Shown: positions 52,026-61,962, numbered from the stretch's first letter. The stretch: DNA of 64,000 nt from PWXP01 sp034005525 (GCA_034005525.1 JAVEUP010000008.1:20704-84703), one strand, 5' to 3'. Program-made: numbers and translations. The notes: generated from the letters alone by a model not told the origin.

Positions 52026-54356
52026 CTACCGCACCAACAGAACCCGGTCCACCAGCACTTGGGGCTTCTCCTGGGAGTCTTTCTGGTAGGGATTGCCGAC
52101 GAGCTTGATCGAGGCGTAGACGTTCCACTCGTTATCGACGTCGGGGAGGTAGGCGGTGTCGATGAAGATGCTGATCAGCCAGGTCCAGTGCACCCAGACG
52201 ATGGTGGTCGGCTCGATGGTGAACTTGCCGAGATGATAGAGGTGGAACTTGCCGTCCTGCGGGATTTCTTCCGGCGGGATGGCGCGGTTGACCAGAATCT
52301 TCCTCTGGGCACGATTGTAAATGCCCAAGTTGAACGGCCGCATGTGGTAGTCGTCGCGGGTTTCGTTCTCCGGCAGCCGGCCGGCCTTGCCGCCCACGCC
52401 GTCCGCGTCATCGACCACCTGCAAGCCGCCGCCAAAAGTCGTCCAGTTGACGTCGACCACCTCCTTGCCCTCGAACTCGGCAGGAAGCTGCTGCGCCTGG
52501 CCGGTGAACCGGAGCTTGTCGGTCTCGATTCGCACTTTGGCCTCGTCAAATCTGGCCTGGTTGCGGGCGTAGGCGTCGGAGTTGTAGAACCGTTCGGCCT
52601 GCGCGAGCGAGTTCTTCTCGTACCGGTCGAACAACGCAAGGAGGTCGCAAGGTGGATCGCCGCCCGCGGGCAGGTCGTCCTTGAAAAGCCGGCTGAGATT
52701 CAGCAGGGCCGCGTCGACCGGCACCCGCTCGCGGCCGATGTTCTTGAGGATCGCCGGATCGCCGGCGGCCAATCGCTCGGCTTCGTCGAGCAGCGAGTTG
52801 GCCGTGGTGAAGAACTCGCGGTCAAGATACGGCAGGGCGTTGGGCGTGGTGAGGCCCAGGGCGACGTCGGCGTCGCGCTGACGATCCTGCAGGTAGTTGA
52901 TGAACTTTAGCATCGGCTCGGCGGCGGGCCCGTAGAACGCCCGGCAGAAGTGCTCCGCCAGCTCGTCGTACGACTGGTCGGGATCCTGCATCATCTTCAG
53001 TCCGAACCAGAACTTCAACGGAAAGAAGCTCGTGACGTTCGCCGCCTCGCATTCTACAAACATCGTCTTGACGTTGTGGTTACGGTAGAACCGGATGTCC
53101 TCCTGCAAGTGCCGGGCGTTCAGATAGGGCGGATGGTAGGGCTTCGTGTAGATGATCCAGTAGTCCCAGACGGCCAGATGGGGCGCGATGGCGGCCCAGC
53201 CGAGGAAATTGTCGTGGTAGTCCTGGTTGCGTGGATGGCTGACCGGGAATTGCGTATCGGCCTTGCCCGACGGGTAGAATTCGCAGCCCAGCTTGCACAC
53301 GCGAATGAGCACGTTGTCGGCCGGCTTGATGTGCTTCGGCGGATCGAGCGTGAAGGTGTAGGCGAACGTCTGGACGAAGATGTCCGGATAATCCTCGGCA
53401 ATGTCGGCGGCGACGAAATTGATGAAGTCCAGCAGGACGCCGCTGTACGCCCCCTCCCGCTCCAGGATGGCAAGGCAGCCCGGGCAGTGGCATTCGCCGT
53501 GGCAGTCGTTGTGGCTAATGTCGTAGATGCGCGGATACGCGTTGGGCGAGGCTATCCGCGCGCGGTCGCGCTCGATAAAGGCGCGAAGCTGCGCGCAGAC
53601 CGCCTTGCGGACCTCGGGATTGGTCAGGCAGAACTGCGACGGGCCCGACCCGGAGGTCGAACGCACCCGTTGCCCGTTTTTGTGCAAGGCAAACCATTCG
53701 TCCGGCCATTCCGGGGTGGTATAGGCGTGGAAGGTGTGGCAGCCGCCGGGTGCCCCGTGAGCTTCGCTGCCGCCCAGTTCCGCAGGGATGTGAACCTGGG
53801 CGTTCATCTTGTTGCGGACGAAGAAGCGAGTCGTATTCGCCGATGCGCCGACCCCGCTGTAAATGCAACGGTTCATGATGGCCGGTTCGGCGCGCACGTC
53901 CCATTCGATTTCCTGCCGCTCGATTTCCGGCACGAACTCGGCGTCGACGTCGGGCCAGACGACGCCGAGCCGTTCGAGCACGTCGTATGCGCCGTAGAGC
54001 GTCCCTCGCGGCCGGCCGCCCGCGACGATGAGGTTGCCGCCTTTCGCCCGGAGAATCCACGCTTCCTTGCCAAGCTGTTCACAATCGATGCCCTCTTGTT
54101 TCGCCAAGGTGGTAGAACCAAGGTAGACAGCCGAGTGCTTCGCCTCGTTCTCCGCAACGACAATGCAGGGTGCGCCAGTCATCTTGCCCAAGTACGTGGC
54201 AAGCTCTTCGGCCGCGGTCCGCTCAGCCGAGATCGGTGCGTCGGGAAGGACAATCGTCACAGGCCGGTCCTTTTCGAGTACAAAGACCGCATCGGCCGCG
54301 GCTGCGTTGGAAACAAGGATGGCAACGGTCACAGCGAAGTTGGCAAGGCGAAGCAT
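52026..54356 (-). CDS. Secreted DUF4838 protein (glycan-related)
   Basis: 776 residues with a signal sequence (about 1-20). An N-terminal alpha-glucuronidase/hexosaminidase-like domain (about 30-130: AAEELATYLGKMTGAPC, LYGAYDVLERLGVVWPD) precedes the DUF4838 TIM-barrel-like region (about 160-500), with HNDCHGECHCPGC and FVQTFAYTFTLDPPKHIKPADNV. The C-terminal beta domain is about 600-776. DUF4838 proteins are inferred glycoside hydrolases. It starts 4 bp after the stop of the gene upstream, with which it is co-transcribed. Confidence 0.82.
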   Translation of the reverse strand: MLRLANFAVTVAILVSNAAAADAVFVLEKDRPVTIVLPDAPISAERTAAEELATYLGKMTGAPCIVVAENEAKHSAVYLGSTTLAKQEGIDCEQLGKEAWILRAKGGNLIVAGGRPRGTLYGAYDVLERLGVVWPDVDAEFVPEIERQEIEWDVRAEPAIMNRCIYSGVGASANTTRFFVRNKMNAQVHIPAELGGSEAHGAPGGCHTFHAYTTPEWPDEWFALHKNGQRVRSTSGSGPSQFCLTNPEVRKAVCAQLRAFIERDRARIASPNAYPRIYDISHNDCHGECHCPGCLAILEREGAYSGVLLDFINFVAADIAEDYPDIFVQTFAYTFTLDPPKHIKPADNVLIRVCKLGCEFYPSGKADTQFPVSHPRNQDYHDNFLGWAAIAPHLAVWDYWIIYTKPYHPPYLNARHLQEDIRFYRNHNVKTMFVECEAANVTSFFPLKFWFGLKMMQDPDQSYDELAEHFCRAFYGPAAEPMLKFINYLQDRQRDADVALGLTTPNALPYLDREFFTTANSLLDEAERLAAGDPAILKNIGRERVPVDAALLNLSRLFKDDLPAGGDPPCDLLALFDRYEKNSLAQAERFYNSDAYARNQARFDEAKVRIETDKLRFTGQAQQLPAEFEGKEVVDVNWTTFGGGLQVVDDADGVGGKAGRLPENETRDDYHMRPFNLGIYNRAQRKILVNRAIPPEEIPQDGKFHLYHLGKFTIEPTTIVWVHWTWLISIFIDTAYLPDVDNEWNVYASIKLVGNPYQKDSQEKPQVLVDRVLLVR

Positions 54357-54360
54357 GAGT

Positions 54361-56277
54361 TCATTCCAATTCAATGATGGCAAGTTCGTAAATATCCACA
54401 ACTGGCACATTGAAGGTCACTGCCGCGCCCTCCTGCACGAAGGGGGCCGGCAGGTCCTGCCCGCGCCGCGGGTTGGCCAACGTCACGCGGATAGCACTTC
54501 GCCCTTCGGGCAAACGCAGGCGGATGCTGATTTCCTGGAACGGTTCGTCGTGCCGGTAATTGACCAGGTGCACAAGCCGCCGGCCGGGCTGCTCAGTCAA
54601 TTCCGTGCACAAACCCAACAGAGGTTCCGTGCCTTGCCGGGGGAAAACCTGCAGTGAAGGCTTGCTCTGAAGGACCTCCTGCACGGCGGCAAGGGGATCG
54701 GCGTCGGCCGCGACGCGAACCACGTTCCCTTCGGGCAGGCCGTCGAGTGCCGCTTCGGCGCGCGGCAGCATCCACTCGTCGTGCGTGGCGACCGGACCCA
54801 CGATGCAAACCCGCCCACCGTTGGCCACATAGCGCTTTACCTGCTCTACGTGCTCGTCCCGCATGGCCACACAACCGGCCAGCACGAGGGCAGGGTAACG
54901 CCGCAGATCGGCAAGGTGATGGTCGTAGATAATCTGAAAGCAAGCACGATCTTCGATCAGTGCCTGTTCGGCGTCGTGGGTGAGCTTGCGGCACTCCACA
55001 GGCCCGAACACCTGGGAGGGAAAGCTCCGTAAAACTGCGACGTCGGCCACCACGTTGGCGTTGCGCAATACGTCGCGCCGCTGGTGGAAAAACCTTACGA
55101 ACGGGGCGGTTTCCGGATCGACGGGGTCCGTTTTGCCGGGATAGTTGCTGATCTCGGCGTATTCAAACCAAGCGATGCACCCGAGGCAGTCGAGGTTGAA
55201 GGCCATCGACTCGGCCATTTCCAGCGGCGTTAGTACGTAGCGGAACGCCATATTGTCCATGCGCCGGGCCACCTTGTAGGTGCGAATCGCAGTTTGCGGC
55301 CTGCCGTCGCGGAAACCGGAACGGTGGCCCTCGTCCCAAAAGGCCTCGCCTCCGAGGAGCAGGCGGCCGTGGTCTACCGGCGGGGTGATCCACGGTCGCG
55401 GACCGGCCGGATTGCACTCGAGCAGGACGTCCTTGCGGAGCGTTCGTGCGTAGCGGCCCATCTCGCGATAGGCCTCGGCCAACGAGCGACAGCAGAACTC
55501 CTGCCACGCGCGGCGCAGCAGGTCGTCGCCGTGGTCGCGTTTGGGCGGCTGTACCGAAGCAAGGTCATCAACGCCCATCGCCTTGAGTTGCTCGGGCGTG
55601 AACTCGTGGCCAAGGAAGCGGCGGAAGCGCTCTACGGAATTGAGGTCGTAACCTGGGCCGACGGTGTGGTTGTCGAAGTGGATGAGGTCGGTCCTGATTT
55701 CCTCGACCGAAAACTTGACGAGGTTCTTGTAGAAGCCGACGGCGTCGGGATGGTTCCGATTCCAGAAATAGCGGTATGCCGCCTGGCCGTAGGTCCTCGG
55801 CGCGCCGTCTTCGTTCAAGAGGACCCAATCCTTGGCACCGGGAACCTCCTGGAAAAAGGTTTCCCAAATGAAGGCGCCGCTATAGTTGTAAACCCCCACA
55901 CGCAGGCCGGCGTCGTGGCATCGCTTCGCGAAACGGACCGCGTCAGCCATGCTCTCCTGTTCCATCTTCAGTCCGCCGCCCTTATAGCAATGCATCATCA
56001 CGAAATTGACGCCCATCGCCTTGAGGCGGTCGATCATTTCGGGGCTGTGTTCCCGCTCGTACGCCGCCCTTTGTTCGGGCGTCGGCGTATAACCGCTGCT
56101 GCCGTCGCGGCGGACGCGGAACGAAAGCGGTTCCCAACTGCCGGCCATCACGATCCCATCGCGGGAAAGCCACTCCGGGCGCCGATCAGGCGGCAGCGTC
56201 AGCGTGTCGGCGCCGGCCGTGTGGCATAGCAGCCAGAAGATGGCATACACGGGCAAAAACGCGCGTCGAATAGCCAT
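54361..56277 (-). CDS. Secreted TIM-barrel glycoside-hydrolase-like protein
   Basis: 638 residues with a signal sequence (about 5-23). A barrel-like region (about 75-400) includes KAMGVNFVMMHCYKGGG, VGVYNYSGAFIWETFFQEV and DLIHFDNHTVGPG. It is followed by a GATase-like trimerisation domain (about 430-560: YDHHLADLRRYPALVLAGC, VKRYVANGGRVCIVGP) and a beta domain (HLVNYRHDEPFQEISIRLRLPEG). This architecture is like GH42 beta-galactosidases and relatives, but no catalytic Glu pair can be assigned with confidence. AGGAAAGG precedes the ATG. It forms a two-gene operon with the DUF4838 gene. Confidence 0.75.
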   Translation of the reverse strand: MAIRRAFLPVYAIFWLLCHTAGADTLTLPPDRRPEWLSRDGIVMAGSWEPLSFRVRRDGSSGYTPTPEQRAAYEREHSPEMIDRLKAMGVNFVMMHCYKGGGLKMEQESMADAVRFAKRCHDAGLRVGVYNYSGAFIWETFFQEVPGAKDWVLLNEDGAPRTYGQAAYRYFWNRNHPDAVGFYKNLVKFSVEEIRTDLIHFDNHTVGPGYDLNSVERFRRFLGHEFTPEQLKAMGVDDLASVQPPKRDHGDDLLRRAWQEFCCRSLAEAYREMGRYARTLRKDVLLECNPAGPRPWITPPVDHGRLLLGGEAFWDEGHRSGFRDGRPQTAIRTYKVARRMDNMAFRYVLTPLEMAESMAFNLDCLGCIAWFEYAEISNYPGKTDPVDPETAPFVRFFHQRRDVLRNANVVADVAVLRSFPSQVFGPVECRKLTHDAEQALIEDRACFQIIYDHHLADLRRYPALVLAGCVAMRDEHVEQVKRYVANGGRVCIVGPVATHDEWMLPRAEAALDGLPEGNVVRVAADADPLAAVQEVLQSKPSLQVFPRQGTEPLLGLCTELTEQPGRRLVHLVNYRHDEPFQEISIRLRLPEGRSAIRVTLANPRRGQDLPAPFVQEGAAVTFNVPVVDIYELAIIELE

Positions 56278-56534
56278 GGTTCACACCTTTCCTGTCCAGG
56301 TGACACGAATGCCAATGCGCGTTTCAATGGAGCAGATGCCGGACGGTTCGTCAATCACCCCCGCTCGTGCAGACGCATGACCGTCGGTTGCCATTGCCGC
56401 CTCGCGCGACATGATGGAGTGCCGGCAGGCGTGGCTGCCGCCGTGGTGTGCGTGCCATTGCAGGAAACCCGCGGTTGGGCGATAATGGAGGAACGGGGCA
56501 CGGTCCGGCGGAAGCCCGGGCCGAGGGGCGGCTT

Positions 56535-56700
56535 ATCGAGCGGGTAACCGTTCACGGGGTAGTCGTAGCGCAGGCAGTTTTCTCCGCTGCATGCAAACGG
56601 GAGAATCCCATTTTCGCGGCGGATTGGTTGGCCGATTGGGCAAATGGCCCTTTGTGCCGCGAAAATTGCGACAGTCCCCTGTGAGGGGTTACTCGAGCGG
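56535..56700. repeat. MITE-like inverted-repeat element ahead of the DUF1598 gene
   Basis: Outer arms ATCGAGCGGGTAACCGTTCA + CGGGG...AGTCG (56535-56565) and the facing CGACAGTCCCCTGTGAGGGG + TTACTCGAGCGG (56669-56700) are imperfect complements. A perfect inner pair ATTTTCGCGGC / GCCGCGAAAAT lies at 56610-56620 and 56656-56666. No gene inside. The right end touches the ribosome-binding region of the downstream gene. Upstream, 56278-56534 contains no supported feature. Confidence 0.55.
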
Positions 56701-56719
56701 GAACAGAGGAGGTCGAATC

Positions 56720-58450
56720 ATGGGATACCTCAGAGGGAGAGGTCCTGCGCTGCGCAGTCTTGGCACAGCGGCGTTTCTGGTCTTGGCGTGTGCGGCTGTC
56801 GCAGGATCGGCAGCGGTCGCCCAGGAAGCCGAGATCCGGGCCCACCTGGCAGTCGGCGAGTTCGCGCCGGCCGTCGCGCTGGCCCGGCAGGTGCCCGACG
56901 CCCGGCAGCGGGACGCACTGCTGGCCGACGTTGCCGCGGCACAGGTAGCCGCCGGGGCGCGCGACGCCTCGCTGCTTACCGCCGCAGAGATCAGTGACGA
57001 TCGCACGCGTACGGCGGCACTCGGCCGTATGGCGGGACAACCCTGGGGCGCGCGCGGCGGCGGCGTCGAGGCCGACTTCGACTCGCTCATCGAGTTGATT
57101 ACCTCGACGGTGAAGCCCCAGACTTGGGACGAAGTCGGCGGGCCGGGCTCCGTTGCCCCGTTCCCCACCGGAGTGTACATCGACCCGGACGGCGTCCTCC
57201 AGTCGCTGCTGGGTCGCGACACGACCGGCCAGCTTGCCGCGCTGCGGCGCGCGAGCCTGCCAGGCGTGCGCCATGACGACGCACGGCGCACCTCGCCGCT
57301 GAGAAAGGTATCGCTCACCCGCCTGGAACGGGCGGCACAACTCCGGCTTGCCGCGGGCAAGCCGCTTACGGAGGAGATGCAGGTGCTCGCCGGACTTCAG
57401 CGGGTGCAGTACGTTTTTGTCTACCCGGAGTCCGGCGATCTGGTACTGGCCGGGCCGGCCGGCGATTGGCGGTGGGGGGCGGAGAACCGGATCCTCAGCG
57501 TGGAAACCGGGCTGCCCGTCGTGCGTCTCGACGATCTCGTCGTGGTGCTCAGGCACGCGATGGCCTCCCCCGCGGCGACGTTCGGCTGCCTGATCACGCC
57601 CCGACGCGAAGCACTCGCGCGAACGCAGGCGTTTCTGAAGGAGTCGGCCAACGAATCGATTCCCGTTGGCGGGCGAGCGAGGTGGCTCGAGCAGTTGCGG
57701 GCGAGCGTCGGAACGCAGGACATCGAGGTCTATGGGCTCGACCCCCGCACCCGCGCCGCGCGCGTCATGGTCGAGGCCGATTACCGGATGAAGCTTGTCG
57801 GTATGGGGCTGGAAGAAGGCGTGCCGGGCGTGCGAAGTTACCTGGATTTGATCGAGGTGCCGCCTGGCCAGGCCCCGCCGCCGATGGACGTCCTCCGGTG
57901 GTGGTTCACGCTGGACTACGACGCCGTCGCTGCCGCCGAGGATCGCAACGCGTTCGCGATGCAGGGCCAGGCACTGCAAGTGCTCAGCGAGAACGAGAAA
58001 CTGGCGGCCGACGGACAGCGAATCCACACCGGCCAGGCGGAAGAACTGAACCGGCAATTCGCCCAGAGCTTCACACAACATTTCGACGCTCTGTGCCAGA
58101 AATACCCGATCTATGCTGAACTGAGGAACATTTGCGACCTGGCACTTGCCTGCACGCTTATGCGTGAGGAGGAACTTCCCGGGAAGGTCGGTTGGCACAT
58201 GACCTTTTTCCGCGATGCGGATGCCTTCGAGGTCGAGCTTGCACCCGCCCCGCGCGAGGTCGATACGGTAATCAACCACCGGGTCATCCACCGCGTCCAC
58301 GTGCTGGCGGGCGTCAGTGGCGGGGTGCGCGTCGATCCGAACCCGTTGGTTGCCGCGGGAGCCGTGCAGGTCGACCGTTACGGCGAACTCCGGGATCGCC
58401 GGGGGTCGGCGCCGCGGGAGATGCCGGCCGCCGCGTGGTGGTGGGACTGA
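56720..58450 (+). CDS. Secreted DUF1598 protein
   Basis: 576 residues with a signal sequence (about 12-35). The block STVKPQTWDEVGG (about 129-141) with the following FPTGVYIDPDG is typical of DUF1598, a planctomycete-specific family without known function. The rest is helical and mixed (RVQYVFVYPESGDLVLAGPAGDW, DQxEVYGLDPRTR). The ATG at 56720 has AGAGGAGG upstream. The parvulin gene starts 46 bp downstream on the same strand, so the two may be co-expressed. Periplasmic or outer-membrane associated. Confidence 0.8.
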   Translation: MGYLRGRGPALRSLGTAAFLVLACAAVAGSAAVAQEAEIRAHLAVGEFAPAVALARQVPDARQRDALLADVAAAQVAAGARDASLLTAAEISDDRTRTAALGRMAGQPWGARGGGVEADFDSLIELITSTVKPQTWDEVGGPGSVAPFPTGVYIDPDGVLQSLLGRDTTGQLAALRRASLPGVRHDDARRTSPLRKVSLTRLERAAQLRLAAGKPLTEEMQVLAGLQRVQYVFVYPESGDLVLAGPAGDWRWGAENRILSVETGLPVVRLDDLVVVLRHAMASPAATFGCLITPRREALARTQAFLKESANESIPVGGRARWLEQLRASVGTQDIEVYGLDPRTRAARVMVEADYRMKLVGMGLEEGVPGVRSYLDLIEVPPGQAPPPMDVLRWWFTLDYDAVAAAEDRNAFAMQGQALQVLSENEKLAADGQRIHTGQAEELNRQFAQSFTQHFDALCQKYPIYAELRNICDLALACTLMREEELPGKVGWHMTFFRDADAFEVELAPAPREVDTVINHRVIHRVHVLAGVSGGVRVDPNPLVAAGAVQVDRYGELRDRRGSAPREMPAAAWWWD

Positions 58451-58496
58451 ACACGCCGGGATACGTTTACAGCCCTGACTTAACCGGTGCAATCCA

Positions 58497-59420
58497 ATGG
58501 TGGCGTTTGCGCTGCGCGTCGTCGTGGTCGTCTTGCTGTTCGTGCCTTGCGCGGCAGTCTTCGCCGGGGACTCCGTGTTGGCCACGGTCGGCGGTGAGCC
58601 GATCCATGCGCGAGAGGTCGACGCGCTGCTCGAAGCGGCTCGACGCCGGCACGAGGTGGACGCGGCCGCGGTGCCCGAGCTTCGACGCCGCTTGCTGCAA
58701 GAGTTGATCGCCCGCCGTCTTGCCCTGGCGTATGCGCAAAGGACGGGCACGGGCGCCGGCAGGGAGCCGATCGACGAGGCGGTCGGCGCGCTGCGTGCCC
58801 AGCTTCAGCGCGCAGGAACGACACTCGAGGCGCACCTCGCGGAGCGTGGACAAACGCCGGCCGATCTGCGTCGCGAGCTGGCCTGGTCCCTCACGTGGCG
58901 CAAGTACCTGGAACAGTACCTGACCGACGAACGTCTGAAGGCCCACTTCCAATCTCATCGGCGGTCGTTCGACGGCACCGAGATCGAGGTGAGCCAGATC
59001 TTGTTGCGCCTCAGGGAACAGAGCGCCGAGGCTCGCAATGAAGCGGTCGAGAAGGCCCGCGGCATTCGCGAGCAAGTCCTCGGCGGAATCATGACGTTCG
59101 CCGAAGCGGCGCGGCGGCACTCGCAGGCTCCCAGCGCCCAAGACGGCGGACGGCTGGGATGGATTGGCCGCCGGGGTCCGATGACCGAACCTTTCACGGC
59201 CGCCGCCTTCGCGTTGAGCGAAGGCGAGATAAGCCCGCCCGTCGTCACCGGACACGGCGTCCATCTGATCCGCTGCGACGCCGTCCGACCCGGCAACCGC
59301 ACCTGGACCGAGGTCCGCGAAGAACTATCCGCCGCCTTGGCTCGCGAGCTGCTGGAGAAGCTGGCACGCCATGAGCGGGCGTTTACCGCGGTGCAGGTGG
59401 AAGGACGCGATGACGACTGA
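58497..59420 (+). CDS. Periplasmic peptidyl-prolyl isomerase (SurA/PpiC parvulin type)
   Basis: 307 residues with a signal sequence (about 5-23), a SurA-like helical N-domain (about 28-155: VGGEPIHAREVDALLEAA, LLQELIARRLALAYA) and a PpiC rotamase domain (about 162-268: VSQILLR, FAEAARRHSQ, GGRLGWIGRRGPM, PFTAAAFALSEGEISPPVVTGHGVHLIR). It folds or escorts secreted proteins. No good Shine-Dalgarno sequence was seen ahead of the ATG, consistent with translation from the upstream gene's message. Confidence 0.88.
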   Translation: MVAFALRVVVVVLLFVPCAAVFAGDSVLATVGGEPIHAREVDALLEAARRRHEVDAAAVPELRRRLLQELIARRLALAYAQRTGTGAGREPIDEAVGALRAQLQRAGTTLEAHLAERGQTPADLRRELAWSLTWRKYLEQYLTDERLKAHFQSHRRSFDGTEIEVSQILLRLREQSAEARNEAVEKARGIREQVLGGIMTFAEAARRHSQAPSAQDGGRLGWIGRRGPMTEPFTAAAFALSEGEISPPVVTGHGVHLIRCDAVRPGNRTWTEVREELSAALARELLEKLARHERAFTAVQVEGRDDD

Positions 59421-59547
59421 TCGTCCGCAGCGGCTGTTCCCGGGTGCCGGAATTCTCGTCAGAGGCTTGCGGATGGGCCTGGTCGACGTACAGACGGAAA
59501 TCGCATGGCTGGACTGCAGGCTGCTCCGAATTGGGACTTAACCGGCG

Positions 59548-60036
59548 TCAAGGAAGTCGCAATAAGTAGGCCTGGTCGCATCGGGGAAGGAGATGACCTG
59601 GTTCAACCGGCTGGAACCCGAACTTCATATACAGCCCGGTCGCCACAGTCAGAACCGAGTTCGTCTCCAACCACACTTCGGCAAAACCACTCCGGCGAGC
59701 CGCCTCTAGCAGATCCTCCAGGAGGCGTTTACCCAAGCCCCTACCTCGTGCAGACCTCAGGATGTACATCTTACATAACTCGGCTCGGCGTTCGGTCAAT
59801 GGAAGGAGGCCCGCACAGCCCACAATTTGGCTGGAGCGGCAATCTTCGACAACCTCGAACACGCCCCCACGCCCAAAGTAGTTCCGTTCGAGATCGTCGA
59901 GGTCTGTATCGCTTGCGTCCGTGTCATCAACGACATCGAACTCGGATCGTACCGACAGAAGGACACCTCGAATTGCAGGCAGATCGTGGAGTGTGGCCAG
60001 CCGGATTGTGAAGCTATCGAAAATCTGATCTGTCAT
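59548..60036 (-). CDS. GNAT-family N-acetyltransferase
   Basis: 162 residues. The acetyl-CoA motif A reads LCKMYILRSARGRGLGKRLL (residues about 96-115; RGRGLG is the pyrophosphate loop), followed by FAEVWLETNSVLTVATGLYMKFGFQPV. Acceptor unknown. The start at 60036 leaves a compact single domain; the open frame extends 26 codons upstream without a better start. It is convergent with the parvulin gene across 127 bp of unremarkable DNA. Confidence 0.88.
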   Translation of the reverse strand: MTDQIFDSFTIRLATLHDLPAIRGVLLSVRSEFDVVDDTDASDTDLDDLERNYFGRGGVFEVVEDCRSSQIVGCAGLLPLTERRAELCKMYILRSARGRGLGKRLLEDLLEAARRSGFAEVWLETNSVLTVATGLYMKFGFQPVEPGHLLPRCDQAYLLRLP

Positions 60037-60250
60037 CGCACCGCTTTTCGCACCTCGATTCTCAACCCGGTTAGCAGACTGACCGCGTTGTTCAGCACTA
60101 CCATTGTAACTCACTCACCTGGTGCTCAGAAGCAGCCCCAGAGTCACCGTCAGGCCCACCCCGCACTGTTGGCTGATTTCGGGCGGTACCGGTATGGGAC
60201 CGATCTCGCGAAGCTCCGACGAGAACGGTTCCAGCCAGAGCTTGCCCCGC

Positions 60251-60467
60251 TCGAGACGGTGCGTCCCCACGGCCTGAGCGTGAGCAGGCCGGCACCCCCC
60301 GCGAGCAACACGCCCGTAGCAATCAGGCCGAGTACGACGGAAACCTTCATGTACGTCGCATATCCGGCGTGCTGTTGCATGAGTTCGAGGGCGGGATTAC
60401 CGCGGCTCGCCTCTTCCGGCAGGAGGAACATGCCTGCCGAGATGGCGACTCGGCAAAGACCCAGACC
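60251..60467 (-). pseudogene. Truncated duplicate of the four-helix membrane protein at 63331-63846
   Basis: This 217-bp stretch aligns without gaps to 63576-63792 with about 17 mismatches counted by eye (about 92 percent identity). It encodes the fragment AISAGMFLLPEEASRGNPAL through TLRPWGRTV and then runs into unrelated sequence on both sides. The start and the last two helices of the intact gene are missing, so it is non-functional. The rest of 60037-60633 contains no supported gene. Confidence 0.85.
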
Positions 60468-60633
60468 CATTATACTCTTCGCCGCCGTTTCCGGCTATAA
60501 TGCTGGACCGGCGGATTGCCGCGTTGCATAAGGCAGTAAGATGCGCGCCTAATGCGAGCATTTGGATTTGGGATTTCGAACTTGGATTCTCGTTGCGGCT
60601 GAGTACCGCGAGGCCGCGTTAGGAGTCGACGTC

Positions 60634-61791
60634 ATGCCACGTGACCGGGCAAGTCTCTTATTGATCATGTTGACAGTGATGGTGGGAATGGTAATGCTCA
60701 CGGCGACGAGTCAGGCAACGGACGCTCAACAGCCGCTGGTTTTCGTTTCGGCCTTTGCCGCCGGAGACGACGGCGCGATTCATGCCTTTCATCTGGACCT
60801 GAAGACCGGACAGCTCGCACCGGCGGCTCGAACGGCCGATGTCGAGCACCCTTTCTTCCTGGCTCTCTCGCCCGACCAGCGGTTTCTGTACTCGATTCAC
60901 ACGAGCCGGTTCGGCGGCGCGGAAGACGACCAGGTTGCCGCCTTCGAGATCCTGGAACGCGGCGGCCGGCTGAAGTTATTGAATCGCCAGTCGGCACGGG
61001 GCGCGGCCGCCTGTTACCTGGACATCGATGCGACCGGCCGTGCGGTGCTGGTTGCCAACTACTCCACCGGCAGTGTGGCGGCTCTGCCGGCTGACGAGGA
61101 CGGTTCGCTGGGCGAAGTGTCGTCGTTTTTTCAGCATGCCGGTTCCAGCGTCGATCCGAAAAGGCAAAAGGGGCCTCACGCGCACTGCTTTGTGATCAGT
61201 CCGGACAACCGTTTCGCGCTGGCCGCCGACCTGGGGCTCGACCAGATACTCATCTACCAACTGGATGCATCCACGGCGACGCTCGCGCCCGGCCAACAGC
61301 CCTTTGTCCCGACCCCGCCGGGCGCCGGGCCCCGGCACCTGGCGTTCGCCCCGAACGGCAAGCACGTCTACGTGATCAACGAACTGAGCAACTCGATCAC
61401 GCTTTTCGACTACGATCCAGCCGCGGGAATGCTGATCGAGCGTCAGACGGTTCCGACGCTGCCACCCGAATTCGAGGGAACGAGCTACTGTGCGGACCTG
61501 AAGATCACCGCCGATGGCCGCTTTCTGTACGGCACGAACCGCGGGCACGACAGCATCGCCGCGTACCGGATTGGCCCGGACGGCCAGTTGACGCTGATCG
61601 CGATCGAACCGAGCTTGGGCGAGGGCCCGCAGAACCTGGCAATCGCGCCGGGCGGTCGCTTGATTCTGTGTGCCAACATGCCCGGGAATAATGTCGCCGT
61701 GTTCCGGATCGACACGGACACCGGCCGCCTGACATCCGCCGGTCCAACGGTCGCGATCACCCGGCCGTCGTGCATCCAGATCGTGCCATAA
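60634..61791 (+). CDS. Lactonase family protein (6-phosphogluconolactonase Pgl-type propeller)
   Basis: 385 residues with a signal or anchor (about 5-30) and a seven-bladed propeller of the YbhE/Pgl family: VSAFAAGDDGAIHAFHLD, PFFLALSPDQRFLYSI, GPHAHCFVISPDNRF, PGAGPRHLAFAPNGKHVYVINEL, ENLAIAPGG-like GPQNLAIAPGGRLILCANMPGNNV. Cytosolic members hydrolyse 6-phosphogluconolactone; this one appears exported, so its substrate may be another sugar lactone. AGGAG sits nine bases before the ATG. Confidence 0.85.
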   Translation: MPRDRASLLLIMLTVMVGMVMLTATSQATDAQQPLVFVSAFAAGDDGAIHAFHLDLKTGQLAPAARTADVEHPFFLALSPDQRFLYSIHTSRFGGAEDDQVAAFEILERGGRLKLLNRQSARGAAACYLDIDATGRAVLVANYSTGSVAALPADEDGSLGEVSSFFQHAGSSVDPKRQKGPHAHCFVISPDNRFALAADLGLDQILIYQLDASTATLAPGQQPFVPTPPGAGPRHLAFAPNGKHVYVINELSNSITLFDYDPAAGMLIERQTVPTLPPEFEGTSYCADLKITADGRFLYGTNRGHDSIAAYRIGPDGQLTLIAIEPSLGEGPQNLAIAPGGRLILCANMPGNNVAVFRIDTDTGRLTSAGPTVAITRPSCIQIVP

Positions 61792-61962
61792 GCACCCGGC
61801 CGTTGCCGCCGCAGGAACCATCGGGCACCGGCTCCTGATACTTCGACGCATCGACCCGCGGCAGGTTCACTTCTTCGGCGCTGGGACGGTCACATTCGGC
61901 CTTCAGCCGACTATGTACAGCCGGACCCACCTACGCTTGAATCGCGCAATTGTCATCGGGGC

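Noticed and set aside
56591..56719. 5' extension of the DUF1598 frame
   Set aside because: It runs through the inverted-repeat element; the ATG at 56720 has a strong AGAGGAGG and begins a good signal peptide.
61790..61920. 45-codon minus-strand open stretch after the truncated beta-helix gene
   Set aside because: No start codon or family match; at most a remnant.
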